Shown: positions 27,872 to 37,372 of the stretch, piece after piece
Layout: each line of letters opens with the position of its first letter
How positions within the stretch are numbered: the first letter of the stretch is position 1
Origin: a bacterium
GTDB taxonomy: Bacteria > Joyebacterota > Joyebacteria > Joyebacterales > Joyebacteraceae
Direction: 5' to 3'
Assembly (NCBI GenBank): GCA_025782395.1
Contig: JALGZD010000219.1
Location: 62,001 to 126,000 of the forward strand
Length of the DNA stretch: 64,000 nt
The notes under the pieces: generated by a model
Told to the model about the DNA's origin: nothing
Seen by the model: only the letters and a program-made list of their open reading frames with translations
Databases searched by the model: none
Made by a program: the position numbers and the translations under genes

Positions 27872-28978
27872 CTACTTACCCGTCGCCTTCTGAGCCTTCT
27901 GTCCGTACTTAACGATGTACGCTTCAGTCTTCGTCCGCGCATCGTAGTCGGTGAACTGCCTGGGCGGCGACTTGAAGAAGTACGACGACGGCCCTTCGAT
28001 AGCGCCTGAGAGACCGTTGTCGAGCGCGAGCTTCATGCACCGGATGGCGTCAATCATGACGCCTGCTGAGTTCGGCGAATCCCAGACCTCAAGCTTAAGT
28101 TCGGCGTTGAGCGGCACGTCCCCGAACGTGCGCCCCTCCATCCGGATGTACGCCCACTTGCGGTCAGAGAGCCACTCGATGTAGTCCGAGGGGCCGATGT
28201 GAACGTTGGCTGCTCCGATATCGTAGTCGAGCTGAGACGTTACCGCGTTGGTCTTGGATATCTTCTTCGACTCCAGTCTGGAACGCTCAAGCATATTGAG
28301 GAAATCGGTGTTCCCGCCGACGTTGAGCTGGCTCGTCCGTTCGAGACGAACGCCACGCTCTCTGAAAAGCGTGGTCAGCACCCGATGGACGATGGTGGCG
28401 CCGACCTGCGACTTGACGTCGTCCCCCATCACGGGCAGGCCCTTCTTCTCGAAGCGCTGCTGCCAGTAGCGTTCGCGCGCGATGAAGACGGGAATCCCGT
28501 TCACGAAGCCGCAGCCGGCCTCAAGGATCTGCTCGACGTACCACTTCGTGGCCTCTTCGCTCCCGACCGGGAGAAAGCTGAGCACGACATCTGTCTTTGT
28601 GTCCTTGAGAAGCCCTACGATGTCATCCGTCGGACCGGGCGCCGTCTCAATGATCTCGGACAGGTACTTCCCGAGCCCGTCATGCGTCATGCCCCTCGCG
28701 ACCTTCACACTCAGTTTCGGCACATCGCTGAACTTGATTGTGTTGTTCGGTTTCGTGAAGATGGCCTCGGACAGGTCCTTGCCGACTTTGTTCTTGTCGA
28801 TGTCGATCGCCGCCGAGAACTCGATGTCGCTGATGTGGTACCCGCCGAGATTGACATGCATGAGTCCCGGAACGAACTCATCGTCAGCCGCGTTCTTGTA
28901 GAACTCCACGCCCTGAACGAGTGACGATGAGCAATTCCCAATGCCTATGATCGCTACCCTTACCTTCTTCTTACCCAT
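27872..28978 (-). CDS. ino1: Inositol-3-phosphate synthase (Ino1)
   Basis: This 368-residue enzyme converts glucose-6-phosphate to 1L-myo-inositol-1-phosphate using NAD. The Rossmann start [18 protein letters not shown], the [12 protein letters not shown] motif and KAYIR-like and [12 protein letters not shown] segments match the actinobacterial/archaeal Ino1 type. The downstream partner of the pathway, a CDP-alcohol phosphotransferase, is encoded just upstream in the same operon. Five hairpin repeats begin two bases after its stop. Confidence 0.95.
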   Translation of the reverse strand: MGKKKVRVAIIGIGNCSSSLVQGVEFYKNAADDEFVPGLMHVNLGGYHISDIEFSAAIDIDKNKVGKDLSEAIFTKPNNTIKFSDVPKLSVKVARGMTHDGLGKYLSEIIETAPGPTDDIVGLLKDTKTDVVLSFLPVGSEEATKWYVEQILEAGCGFVNGIPVFIARERYWQQRFEKKGLPVMGDDVKSQVGATIVHRVLTTLFRERGVRLERTSQLNVGGNTDFLNMLERSRLESKKISKTNAVTSQLDYDIGAANVHIGPSDYIEWLSDRKWAYIRMEGRTFGDVPLNAELKLEVWDSPNSAGVMIDAIRCMKLALDNGLSGAIEGPSSYFFKSPPRQFTDYDARTKTEAYIVKYGQKAQKATGK

Positions 28979-29019
28979 CGAATGTTACCCCCGGTACGTG
29001 ACTGCGTTTGAGTCCGTAC

Positions 29020-29613
29020 TCATGACCTTGTTCCGCGAACAATGTGTCGAACTCTTTGAATCGCTGTGATCTGTGAGACTATCGCCAGAATCCAGATGGC
29101 CACTCTGAAAGCGCTCGGACCAAGAAGCGCACCGATGATCGTGATGACAAGGCGCTCCGGCCGCTCCGCGATTCCCACCTCGCAGCTCATCCCGATGCCT
29201 TCAGCTCGGGCTCGCGTGTAGCTCACGAGGAAGGATCCACCGAGTGCGAGGAAAATGAGAACCGCGGTCAGGGACTCGGGCGCCGCCGGTGATCTGGTCA
29301 GATAGTAGACCAGGGCCCCAAGGAGCACGACCATCTCCGAGTACCTGTCCATCGTCGAGTCCAGGAACGCACCGAACTGCGTCGCCCGATTCGCAGCCCT
29401 CGCAGCAGCACCATCGATCATATCGCAGATGCCGGCGAGGACAAGCAGAACCCCCGCGGTCGGAAAACGGCCGACCGCCAGCGCCCATCCCGACGCGGCG
29501 GAGAGGATGAGTCCTGCGATCGTGATGGTCGTCGGCGAGATTCCCAGCTCGGCAGCGAAACTCGCAGCAGGTTTGAGAAGCTCCCGCGCTTTGCTTTTTA
29601 CTCTGCTCGTCAT
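29020..29613 (-). CDS. CDP-alcohol phosphatidyltransferase, probable phosphatidylinositol-phosphate synthase
   Basis: This 197-residue integral membrane enzyme has the CDP-alcohol phosphotransferase signature at Asp64, Asp67, Gly68, Asp85 and Asp89, within DGAAAR and GAFLDSTMDR. About five membrane helices follow the N-terminal amphipathic part. It is 41 bases upstream of ino1, so inositol phosphate is the likely alcohol acceptor, as in actinobacterial and Bacteroides inositol-lipid synthesis. A phosphatidylglycerophosphate synthase is an alternative that sequence alone cannot exclude. Confidence 0.82.
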   Translation of the reverse strand: MTSRVKSKARELLKPAASFAAELGISPTTITIAGLILSAASGWALAVGRFPTAGVLLVLAGICDMIDGAAARAANRATQFGAFLDSTMDRYSEMVVLLGALVYYLTRSPAAPESLTAVLIFLALGGSFLVSYTRARAEGIGMSCEVGIAERPERLVITIIGALLGPSAFRVAIWILAIVSQITAIQRVRHIVRGTRS

Positions 29614-29667
29614 CGGTATCCCGCCGCTCCGCGCAGACCGCCATGCGTATCACCACCCCAACATCGC

Positions 29668-29697
29668 AGTTTAGCACTGGGGAATCATGGGTGTCAA
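29668..29697 (-). promoter_or_regulatory. Promoter of the inositol-lipid operon
   Basis: TTGACA (29697-29692) and TAAACT (29673-29668) are separated by 18 bases, just after the rsmI stop. This predicts a leader of nearly 50 nt before the phosphatidyltransferase gene. Confidence 0.7.
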
Positions 29698-29701
29698 CAT
29701 G

Positions 29702-30508
29702 CTACGGCGGCTCTGGAAACAGCGTGGCAGTGTCGCCATCGGGACCGGCGGACGGAGTGTCGCCGTGATCGGGCCCCGCAACAATGATCACGATCTCACC
29801 TTTGAGAGTCCGCCTCTCAACGAGTTCGGCGAGCACTGGGAGACGTTCGCGCAGGAACTCCTCGTGGATCTTGGTAAGCTCTCGCGCAATGACGGCGGGC
29901 CGGTCCCCAAGCTCATCAGCCATGTCCCTGATGGACGATGCCACGCGATGCGGTGACTCGTAGAACACGAGCGTACAGGGAAGATCGGAGAGAGCGGCAA
30001 TCCGTCTCTTCCTCGCGGCGGATCTCCTCGGCAGGAAGCCTGCGAAATAGAACGGGTGCGGTGGCAGTCCTGATGCGCAGAGCGCCGCGACGAGCGCGGA
30101 TGGCCCCGGAAGCGGCACGACGTCGATGTCCGCGTCCACGCAGGCCGCTACCAGCCGAAACCCCGGGTCCGAGACAAGCGGTGTGCCCGCATCGGTCACA
30201 AGCGCGATACTCTCGCCACCCAGGATCCTCTCCACGATCGCGCGAGCCGCGCGGGCCTCATTGTGCTCGTGGTACGCGACAAGCCTGCTCTTGATCTCGT
30301 AGTGCGAGAGAAGCTTACTCGTACGTCGCGTGTCCTCCGTGGCAATCACATCGACATCGCGAAGGACTTCAATCGCCCGGAACGTAATGTCGCCAAGATT
30401 GCCGAGCGGTGTCGCCACGATGTAGAGGTTCCCGACACCGCGGGAGGTAGCCCGCCCCCCACCGTCGCCCGCATTGCCCGGAGTCAGGGAATCGCTGTCG
30501 GGAATCAT
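29702..30508 (-). CDS. rsmI: 16S rRNA 2'-O-methyltransferase RsmI
   Basis: RsmI 2'-O-methylates C1402 of 16S rRNA. The 268-residue protein has LYIVATPLGNLGDI, ATEDTRRT, LVTDAGTPLVSDPG and LPGPSA, all canonical. An N-terminal extension of about 26 residues is Gly/Asp-rich and may not be translated if a later start is used, though no good later start is evident. The ATG shares one base with the recJ stop (TGATG). Confidence 0.95.
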   Translation of the reverse strand: MIPDSDSLTPGNAGDGGGRATSRGVGNLYIVATPLGNLGDITFRAIEVLRDVDVIATEDTRRTSKLLSHYEIKSRLVAYHEHNEARAARAIVERILGGESIALVTDAGTPLVSDPGFRLVAACVDADIDVVPLPGPSALVAALCASGLPPHPFYFAGFLPRRSAARKRRIAALSDLPCTLVFYESPHRVASSIRDMADELGDRPAVIARELTKIHEEFLRERLPVLAELVERRTLKGEIVIIVAGPDHGDTPSAGPDGDTATLFPEPP

Positions 30509-32208
30509 CAGGTGTCCCCTGCAAGCATGTCGCCCGCACGGGCACCGGCAGAGGCGTCCACGCGAGCCACGACCGTGTCCAGAATATTCACAAACGCTAT
30601 CCCATCCGACAGGCGGAGTCGGTAGACAAGGTCGACCGGCCGTCTCATGCGCGGCACCTGTGTGCTGAATCTGATACCGGCATGCCGTGCGGCCTCCGCG
30701 ACACCGTCAGTAACCCCTCTGGCCAGGAGAGCCGGCCGGGACCAACCCTGGCCGAATGGGCCGAGTGCATCCATCTCTCCGGCGATGCTGGTGGTGATGC
30801 CGGCGAATCCAAGTTCCGCATCGATCTGCCTCGGAACGGGTACGGGCGGGGTCGCTGCCGCATACTTGAGCATTCGCTCGCGGAAGAGCGGGATCTTCGC
30901 GCTCGCGATCGAGAATCCGGCGGCCCGTGGGTGTCCACCGTAGTTCAGGAGGAGTTCAGACATCGATCGGAACGCCTCGACGATGTTGTATCCCACTGGG
31001 CCTCTTGCCTCGGCAGTAGCGTCGCTGTTCTTCTTTCTGATGAGGATCACCGGGCTCCCGCTCTGCTCCGCAAGACGTGAGGTCACCGCACCCATCACCT
31101 CGATCGGAATGTCGGTCTCGATCACGAGCACGGACTCGGAGTCCTTCGGAACGAGCGCTTTCACCTTCTTCCAGGCAGCCGCCGCTGACTGTTGCCACTC
31201 CTTCCTGTCAAGAGCCAGCTCGCGAGCGATCTTCTCGGCCTCATCATAATCCGCAACCAGGAGATCGTACGCGGCGTTTACACCCTCGCCGTTCGAGACG
31301 CGGCCAAAAATCGGTCCCAGGAACTCCCGGACATCGTTGTGGGTCACCTCCCCGCCGGCGAGGCCGGTCTCCGCCAGAAGGGCCTTGAGCCCCGGGCGCT
31401 CACTCCGCGCCGCCGCCTTCAATCCATCGACCACCATGTCCCTGTTGTCACCCGTCAGCGGCACGCGATCGGCGATGGAACCGATCGCGACCAGCGCAAG
31501 CGCCTCATCATCCCACGCGGAACCGTACCACGCTGCTTCTCCGCCTCCGCACCTCCCCGACAGCTCCTCCAGAAGAAGCTCGGAAATCCGCCACGCAACG
31601 CCGACGCCGGCAAGGTAGCGGTAAGGGTAGTCGATACCCGGGAGCTTCGCATTCACAATTGCCACGGCGGGCGGGAGCTCCGGGGGTATTTCGTGATGAT
31701 CCGTCACGATCGTGTCGATGCCTAGACTGTTCCCGTAGGCGATGTCGTCGCGGTCGCTGATGCATGAGTCGACGGTGATGACGAGCGTTACACCTCTCGC
31801 CGCGAACCTGTCCAGCTCGGCTCTGTTGAGCCCGTGCCCTTCAGTCCGCCTGTCCGGAATGTAGGAATCGACCGTTGCCCCGAGTCTGAGCAGCGCTTCG
31901 ACCATGATTACGGCCGCCGTGACACCGTCGGCGTCGTCGTGCCCGTGCACGACGATACGCTCCCCCTCGTCGAGAGCGCGCCCGACGCGCTCCACAACAC
32001 GGTCCGCATCAGGCAGGAGGTGAGCATCCGGAAGCCATCCTACACCGGGATTCAGGAGCCGCACGGCCGCGGCACCCGTCTTGAACTCACGCACCGCGAG
32101 CACATGTGCAGTGGTTCTTGATACGCCGGCCGATCCCGCAATCTCCTCAATGACTGCGGGGTCGGCCGACTCCAGGCTCCAGCGGCGGGAGCCACTCTGA
32201 AATATCAT
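30508..32208 (-). CDS. recJ: Single-stranded-DNA-specific exonuclease RecJ
   Basis: RecJ degrades 5' ends of single-stranded DNA in repair and recombination. The 566-residue protein carries the DHH-superfamily motifs: VHGHDDADG (motif I, where many RecJ have GDYDADG), DSCISD, TDHHEIP (the DHH box) and a glycine-rich [11 protein letters not shown] in the DHHA1 domain. The length is typical. It overlaps the SPFH gene by 4 bases and rsmI by 1. Confidence 0.93.
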   Translation of the reverse strand: MIFQSGSRRWSLESADPAVIEEIAGSAGVSRTTAHVLAVREFKTGAAAVRLLNPGVGWLPDAHLLPDADRVVERVGRALDEGERIVVHGHDDADGVTAAVIMVEALLRLGATVDSYIPDRRTEGHGLNRAELDRFAARGVTLVITVDSCISDRDDIAYGNSLGIDTIVTDHHEIPPELPPAVAIVNAKLPGIDYPYRYLAGVGVAWRISELLLEELSGRCGGGEAAWYGSAWDDEALALVAIGSIADRVPLTGDNRDMVVDGLKAAARSERPGLKALLAETGLAGGEVTHNDVREFLGPIFGRVSNGEGVNAAYDLLVADYDEAEKIARELALDRKEWQQSAAAAWKKVKALVPKDSESVLVIETDIPIEVMGAVTSRLAEQSGSPVILIRKKNSDATAEARGPVGYNIVEAFRSMSELLLNYGGHPRAAGFSIASAKIPLFRERMLKYAAATPPVPVPRQIDAELGFAGITTSIAGEMDALGPFGQGWSRPALLARGVTDGVAEAARHAGIRFSTQVPRMRRPVDLVYRLRLSDGIAFVNILDTVVARVDASAGARAGDMLAGDT

Positions 32209-32960
32209 CCGCCGCCCTTTCCGAACGTCTTCACGAAGTGTTGAATGAGATCGATCGGAACGGGGAATATGATCGTCGAGTTCTTCTCAACAGAGATCTC
32301 GGTCAGGGTCTGCAGAAATCTGAGCTGGAGCGACGTGGGCTCCGCGGCCAGAATCCCTGCGGCTTCCGACAGCTTCGTTGATGCCTGGAGCTCGCCTTCA
32401 GCGTGGATGATCTTCGCCCGGCGCTCGCGCTCGGCCTCAGCCTGTCTCGCGATCGCCCGCTGCATCGTCTCAGGAAGATCAACGTGTTTGACCTCAACAG
32501 CCGAGACCTTGATACCCCAAGCGTCGGTCTGCTTGTCAAGGATCGACTGGAGTTCGACGTTGATCTTCTCACGCGCGGAAAGGAGGTCGTCCAACTCAGC
32601 CGAACCGATGACGCTCCTGAGCGTCGTCTGTGCCAGCTGTGAGGTAGCGTAGTTGTAGTCCTGGACTTCAACGACGGCCTTGCTCGCATCGAAAACCCTG
32701 TAGTAGACCACCGCATTGACCTTCACCGAGATGTTGTCCTTTGTGATCACGTCCTGGGAGGGGACATCCATCGCGATGATCCTGAGACCGATCCGCTCGA
32801 GGCGATCGATGAACGGAATGATCAGGATCAGTCCGGGACCGCGCGCGCCAACGAGGCGTCCCAGCCGAAAAACGACGCCACGCTCGTACTCGCGAAGGAT
32901 GTAGATTGCCTTCGAGAAGATAACAAGCACGACAAGCACAAGTACGACTATCCCACCCAT
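32205..32960 (-). CDS. SPFH/stomatin-like membrane protein
   Basis: This 251-residue slipin/stomatin family protein has an N-terminal membrane helix (about 3-20) and a complete SPFH/Band 7 domain ([13 protein letters not shown] through [27 protein letters not shown]), followed by a coiled-coil region for oligomerisation. With the NfeD-like protein encoded just upstream it forms the conserved pair thought to organise membrane microdomains. Confidence 0.92.
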   Translation of the reverse strand: MGGIVVLVLVVLVIFSKAIYILREYERGVVFRLGRLVGARGPGLILIIPFIDRLERIGLRIIAMDVPSQDVITKDNISVKVNAVVYYRVFDASKAVVEVQDYNYATSQLAQTTLRSVIGSAELDDLLSAREKINVELQSILDKQTDAWGIKVSAVEVKHVDLPETMQRAIARQAEAERERRAKIIHAEGELQASTKLSEAAGILAAEPTSLQLRFLQTLTEISVEKNSTIIFPVPIDLIQHFVKTFGKGGG

Positions 32961-32971
32961 GTGTCACCCCC

Positions 32972-33310
32972 TTATGAGACCTGTTCCACTGAAAGAGTCA
33001 TTCCGTCGACCGCGACGACTCTGACTTTGGTTCCCTTTTGTATCTCCAGACGAGCCACTGCGTTCCAGTACTCGCTGTGGATATAGACCTTGCCGCCGGG
33101 AGCAAGGTCCGTGATCGCCTCGCCCTCCTCACCAACCATCCCGGCCTTTCCCGTCGTCACTCGCCTACCTTGAGACAGAAGTCCGATCGGCACAGCTATG
33201 ATGAAAAAGAGGACGAGAAGCGCGATCGCCGGGAAGATGGCACTCTCCTCGAGACCAAAGAGCCTCAGAAGCGCCACCAGAAGGTCTATCAGACTTGTGA
33301 ACTCGCCCAT
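32972..33310 (-). CDS. NfeD-like membrane protein (short form)
   Basis: This 112-residue protein has two hydrophobic segments (about 8-20 and 25-45) and a C-terminal OB-fold NfeD domain (GKAGMVGEEGEAITDLAPGGKVYI). It lacks the protease domain found in long NfeD proteins, so it is the short form (NfeD1b-like) that partners a slipin. The ATG at 33310 has GGAGG five bases upstream. Confidence 0.88.
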   Translation of the reverse strand: MGEFTSLIDLLVALLRLFGLEESAIFPAIALLVLFFIIAVPIGLLSQGRRVTTGKAGMVGEEGEAITDLAPGGKVYIHSEYWNAVARLEIQKGTKVRVVAVDGMTLSVEQVS

Positions 33311-33357
33311 CGCAACCTCCGAATCCACGCTCCGGTACCAGGTTCACCTCAGAACCC

Positions 33358-33387
33358 ATCCTGCTCCATTCCAAGCATTGCTGTCAA
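33358..33387 (-). promoter_or_regulatory. Possible promoter of nfeD-slipin
   Basis: A perfect TTGACA (33387-33382) is followed after 18 bases by CAGGAT (33363-33358), which matches only three of six -10 positions. It follows a clear terminator, which favours a promoter near here. Confidence 0.4.
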
Positions 33388-33427
33388 CGTCATTCCAAGG
33401 GTAGTGACGAGCAGCGGCACAAGCGTA

Positions 33428-33462
33428 AGAAAGGGCAGGAGGTCGCATGAACCCCCTGCCCT
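33428..33462 (-). terminator. Rho-independent terminator after the HU gene
   Basis: AGGGCAGG (33462-33455) and CCTGCCCT (33439-33432) form an eight-pair stem with a long loop, followed on the minus strand by TTTCTT. It lies 25 bases after the HU-like stop. Confidence 0.8.
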
Positions 33463-33486
33463 GAATGCTCTTCCGTCCGCCGGAAA

Positions 33487-33771
33487 CTACTTCACATGAT
33501 CCTTCAGTGACTTGCCGGCCTTGAACTTCGGGTAGTAATGAGCCTCGACGTGCTTCGTCCTGTCGGTACCCGGGATTCTCCAGTCCCTCGCATCGCGATG
33601 GTCGGCGCTGAAAGTACCGAAACCCGTAATCTGTATCTTGCCATGAGCCTTGAGCTCTTCGGAGATGATTCCGCCACCGATGCCAAACAGCGAGTCCAGA
33701 ATGTCCTTGGCCGCTTTGTTCGAAAGCGCGTTCTTGCTTGCCAGCTTCTCGATCAGCTCTGCCTTGTTCAT
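33487..33771 (-). CDS. HU/IHF-family DNA-binding protein, divergent arm
   Basis: This 94-residue nucleoid protein has the normal HU dimerisation half (MNKAELIEKLA, LSNKAAKDILDSL, ITGFGTF) and the C-terminal FKAGKSLKDHVK. The beta-arm is unusual: the normal RNPRTGE-type arm is replaced by RDWRIPGTDRTKH, with acidic and aromatic changes, so DNA-arm contacts may differ. The start ATG at 33771 is chosen over upstream alternatives. It is monocistronic between its own promoter and a terminator. Confidence 0.88.
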   Translation of the reverse strand: MNKAELIEKLASKNALSNKAAKDILDSLFGIGGGIISEELKAHGKIQITGFGTFSADHRDARDWRIPGTDRTKHVEAHYYPKFKAGKSLKDHVK

Positions 33772-33839
33772 CTCTGCTCCCCCTTTGCAGCCTGTCAACC
33801 TTGACACCGTCAATTCCCCAACACCCTAACTTTTCGGAC

Positions 33840-33868
33840 ACGCTACACCAGACCCTGATTCTTGTCAA
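33840..33868 (-). promoter_or_regulatory. Promoter of the HU-like gene
   Basis: TTGACA (33868-33863) and TAGCGT (33845-33840) have a 17-base spacer, in the gap between the lptD stop and the HU-like gene. The -10 box is weak but in the right place. Confidence 0.6.
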
Positions 33869-34001
33869 TAGGAATTGCCCCTAAAACTGGGGAAATCCGG
33901 ACATGGCGGCGCCGGCTCCCTGCCTGTATCATAGTTGTGTCTGTTTGACAATAGCATCGCCGACGTGACTCTGAACACCCCCGTTCTGCCCCGCTACTTG
34001 C

Positions 34002-37000
34002 CTATCTGACAGTTCTGTTCAGGTGCTTGCTCCCGGCCTCCCCCTGAATCTCGGGCAGAGCCTTGATGTTTATGCGGAAGTAGCACTCCCACTCACCGTT
34101 GTAGTACCGCGACACGAAGCGCGCCTCCCAGCAGTGCATATCACGGTAGACGGCGTACTCCTGGCTCGCCACCTCGTCGCCGGAGAGATCATAATGGATC
34201 TTGTAGTTCACACGCCAGTTGGCAGTCAGCGACAGTGCGAGTTTCAGATCAAGCCAGTATGTAGCGTCCGCGGGGTCACTTCCCCGCGAGTAGCGGAAGG
34301 TCATTGACGCATCCCACGGTCTTCCCCCGACCCTGTCGCTCATCGACCGTTGTGCGAGTTCCCGTCTGAGCTCGTCTGCGGGAGAGCCGGTCCCGCCCGC
34401 AATGCGATCTTCCCACGACTCGTCCGGCATGACAGGACGCTGCCCGGTGAGATTCAGCGTCATTGTGAGATCGGCTCGCTCCATCTCCCAGTCGTAGGCG
34501 TCGTGCCGCATGTTGAGTCGCACCGATGATGCGCGCCAGGGCTTGAGATCCACACGAGAGGTCACATCTGCCCAGCGCAGATCATCCCTTTTGAAATCGT
34601 ACGAACTGGACATTGTGAACCGGAGGAGATCGTCCATTCTCCGTGTCTTGCCTCCCTCGTGGAGCTTAAGTTGGATCTTGTTCACAAGAGACACGCCGAT
34701 CGACTTTTTCGAACGCGGAGTCGCACCGAACCCGGAGAAACTGTAGAAGCAATCGCTCCCGTCCGCATCGAAGTACTGCGAAAGCTCGGGCTTCCATGTG
34801 TACGAGAGGGACGGCTCGATGATGTGCCGGATACCCTGCAACGGTCCCATCTCCGGGAAGAACGTCCCGTAGATGGTGGTACGGGCCGACACACTCGCAT
34901 CGTAACTGAACCGCGAGGGGAAGCGATTGCCCTCTTTGTCGCGGTCGTACCAGTTCTGCTGTGCGTTGAAGCGAGGAGTGATGTTCAACCACCCCATTAT
35001 CTTGCTCGACCCCCGCAGCCCGCCACTTATGCCGATGCCCTGGTTGACATCCACTCCGTCCACCGATCGATCCCTGTCGTTCACGGCCCTGGCTTTCCAG
35101 CTATAGGAGACGCGGCCCAGCCATTCCTTCAGCCCGCTGTCCCCGGTCTCAGTCTCAACCAACGCCTGTTGGGAAGCCGTGACCTCGATCTTGGGGAGGA
35201 GTTCAGAGATGGTCTCGTCGTCCAGCTGCTCCCGACGGTCCAGGGTGATGCCTGTTGAGAGGTTGCTCCAGCGCCCCCGCACCCAGAGCTGAGAGTGCAG
35301 GCTTCTGTTCACGCTCTCCTGAATGGACTGGTTGGCATCGCTCGCGTAGAACTCGTCGCTCCGGAAATCCCCCGAGATTCCAGCCGTCCAGTGTCGTCCC
35401 ATCTCCTGACGATGGTCGATCCTGAGATCCCACCGCCGCTTGTCCTGGCTTAGCTCCTGCATGAAGGAGGATCTAACGGATCCGGACATCGAGTAGCGGA
35501 TCCTGTAGCGGCTCTCCAGGTGCAGGATCCATTTCGTCTGCTCGTAGTAGTCGGCCCAACCCGAGAGGTCCCAGTAGTCGCTCGGCGCCCAGTAGTAACC
35601 GAAGTTCTTGACGAAACGCCCCTTGCTTTCCGAAAGCCCGACCTCGATCTGCGGAATGAGGAACCCCGAATGCCGTTCCTTTCTGATCGGGAAGACGTAG
35701 AAGGGCAATGCGAAAACGGGGATCTCTCCAATGTAAAGGATCACGGGCTTGGCAATGACCTTGTCGTTGAGATAGACCTTCATCTTGTGCGAGACGATCC
35801 TGTAATGCGGCTCCGGGGCTGAACACGTCGTGTAGACACCCCCTCTTGCCCTGAGCGTCCCGTCGCCCTCACGGACGATGCGTTCGCCGTAGTAGAGGCC
35901 GTCTTCGAATACCGTGATCCCGTCGCTCACGACACCCGTCTTTTGCTCCATGTCGTACAACAGGCTCGCCCCGACAAGTCGGTCCGACTTCTCCATGAGA
36001 TCGGGCTCGCCCTCAGCGGAGAGCACGTCATTTTCCGGGTCGAACGTCACGATATCCGCATCCAGCACGGTGCGCTCGTACTCCGCGTGGGCCGCGCCGG
36101 TCAGGACGACACGATTCCTGCCGACGTAGTAGTCTATTCTGTCACCACTGTACTTCACCTCTCCCAACGTGGTTGAATCGGCCACCGCCACCACACCTTC
36201 GACTTCAGAACCGTCCGTCTCCTGCCCTTCGGCGCCGGATCCGCCGTCCTCGCTGAGAAGCCAGTACGAGCCGGTCGCTCCTCTTCTGAAGGTCGCGCGT
36301 GCTATCTTCCCCTCCGAAAACAGGATATCCGCGGCAGGAGCCGCAATGAGGTTGCGCTCTCCCAGAGATCCAATGATGTGCTCGCTCTCAGCGTGCCCGC
36401 GCACCGTGGTGAGAACCGCCTCGCCGTCCGTGAAAAACATCGTGAGAGTGTCGCCGGACACGTGGCCGAACTCGATCTCGTCCTCGTGGTCTACCGTGTA
36501 GTCGACCCGTGCCTGTCCGGTCGCGATAACGCGTGAGATGTCTCCGTTGGAACCGGATAGCCTTATGAGCTCTCCAGAGAGACGATCGGACTCCTGTTGC
36601 ACACTGGGCTCGCCCACGAGCACAACGCTGTCGTCCGCACCGGAGATAACGATGACACGCGCGCGTCCCGTCACGTCCTCGCGCCGCACCACTGCATCTC
36701 CCAGCGCGCGCACGATGTCGCTATCAGGATAGAGTTCTATGACCTCGGCCGAGAGCTTCGCCTCGATCTCTCCGTCATCGTCGTACGTGGTAAGAAGGGG
36801 CTCCCGGGACGTTCTGATCTCGTGTCGCTCGAAATCGTAGATGAGGCGACCACCTGTGAGCCGCGATTTCCCGTCGTCATCGGTCGCTACACAGGATCCC
36901 CTCGATACGGCTATCCCCTCCCGACGGTACATTTCCATCCTGTCCGCACAGAGAACTCCGGCCGTGTCAGCATACGAGGCGTTGCCTATGAGCACGATCA

Positions 37001-37334
37001 GATCCAGATCCCGGAAGTACTTCAGCGTGTCGCACGTCACGCGGGCGCCGCGGTCCGTGCCGTGGACGCCTCCGTAGATTACGGCCACCCTCTCACCCTC
37101 GCGATAGAACCCCCGGTCCCCGACGAGCGAGCTCCCTTCGCGCGTTATGGTGACGTTGTTCTCAAGCCTGATCCAGCGTCCCGTCGGCCCCTCACCGCCC
37201 TCAACGCTGTCAGCAGTGATGACAAAGCCGTCCGGATCACCGGATGAGGCCGGTACCACCGGCTCACCCGTCTGCCCGAAGGCTACGGATGCAGAGAGTA
37301 TCAGGGAGAGAAGAACTGCTCTGGTAAGTCGCAT
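34002..37334 (-). CDS. lptD: LPS-assembly protein LptD (OstA family), long form
   Basis: This 1110-residue outer-membrane protein has a signal peptide at 1-20 and repeated OstA/LptA-like beta-jellyroll segments through the first 550 residues (TADSVEGGEG, VTCDTLKYF, VRREDVTGRARV, VVLTGAAHAEYERTVLDADIVTF). The C-terminal half is a beta-barrel that includes IRKERHSGFLIPQIEVG and ends in aromatic-rich strands (YYNGEWECYFRINI). LptD of E. coli is near 780 residues, so the jellyroll part is expanded. The ATG at 37334 lies just after the ROK gene and has no strong ribosome site. It indicates an LPS-type outer membrane; lptA, lptE and the other lpt genes are absent here. Confidence 0.85.
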   Translation of the reverse strand: MRLTRAVLLSLILSASVAFGQTGEPVVPASSGDPDGFVITADSVEGGEGPTGRWIRLENNVTITREGSSLVGDRGFYREGERVAVIYGGVHGTDRGARVTCDTLKYFRDLDLIVLIGNASYADTAGVLCADRMEMYRREGIAVSRGSCVATDDDGKSRLTGGRLIYDFERHEIRTSREPLLTTYDDDGEIEAKLSAEVIELYPDSDIVRALGDAVVRREDVTGRARVIVISGADDSVVLVGEPSVQQESDRLSGELIRLSGSNGDISRVIATGQARVDYTVDHEDEIEFGHVSGDTLTMFFTDGEAVLTTVRGHAESEHIIGSLGERNLIAAPAADILFSEGKIARATFRRGATGSYWLLSEDGGSGAEGQETDGSEVEGVVAVADSTTLGEVKYSGDRIDYYVGRNRVVLTGAAHAEYERTVLDADIVTFDPENDVLSAEGEPDLMEKSDRLVGASLLYDMEQKTGVVSDGITVFEDGLYYGERIVREGDGTLRARGGVYTTCSAPEPHYRIVSHKMKVYLNDKVIAKPVILYIGEIPVFALPFYVFPIRKERHSGFLIPQIEVGLSESKGRFVKNFGYYWAPSDYWDLSGWADYYEQTKWILHLESRYRIRYSMSGSVRSSFMQELSQDKRRWDLRIDHRQEMGRHWTAGISGDFRSDEFYASDANQSIQESVNRSLHSQLWVRGRWSNLSTGITLDRREQLDDETISELLPKIEVTASQQALVETETGDSGLKEWLGRVSYSWKARAVNDRDRSVDGVDVNQGIGISGGLRGSSKIMGWLNITPRFNAQQNWYDRDKEGNRFPSRFSYDASVSARTTIYGTFFPEMGPLQGIRHIIEPSLSYTWKPELSQYFDADGSDCFYSFSGFGATPRSKKSIGVSLVNKIQLKLHEGGKTRRMDDLLRFTMSSSYDFKRDDLRWADVTSRVDLKPWRASSVRLNMRHDAYDWEMERADLTMTLNLTGQRPVMPDESWEDRIAGGTGSPADELRRELAQRSMSDRVGGRPWDASMTFRYSRGSDPADATYWLDLKLALSLTANWRVNYKIHYDLSGDEVASQEYAVYRDMHCWEARFVSRYYNGEWECYFRINIKALPEIQGEAGSKHLNRTVR

Positions 37335-37372
37335 TGGCTTGCGCTCGCCGTTCAGTGAGGCGTGTGAAACAG

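Noticed and set aside
27604-27942. N-terminal extension of thymidylate kinase reading through the repeats
   Set aside because: The extra residues are Arg/Gly/Trp-rich repeats in shifting frames without homology, while the ATG at 27603 gives a standard Tmk N-terminus.
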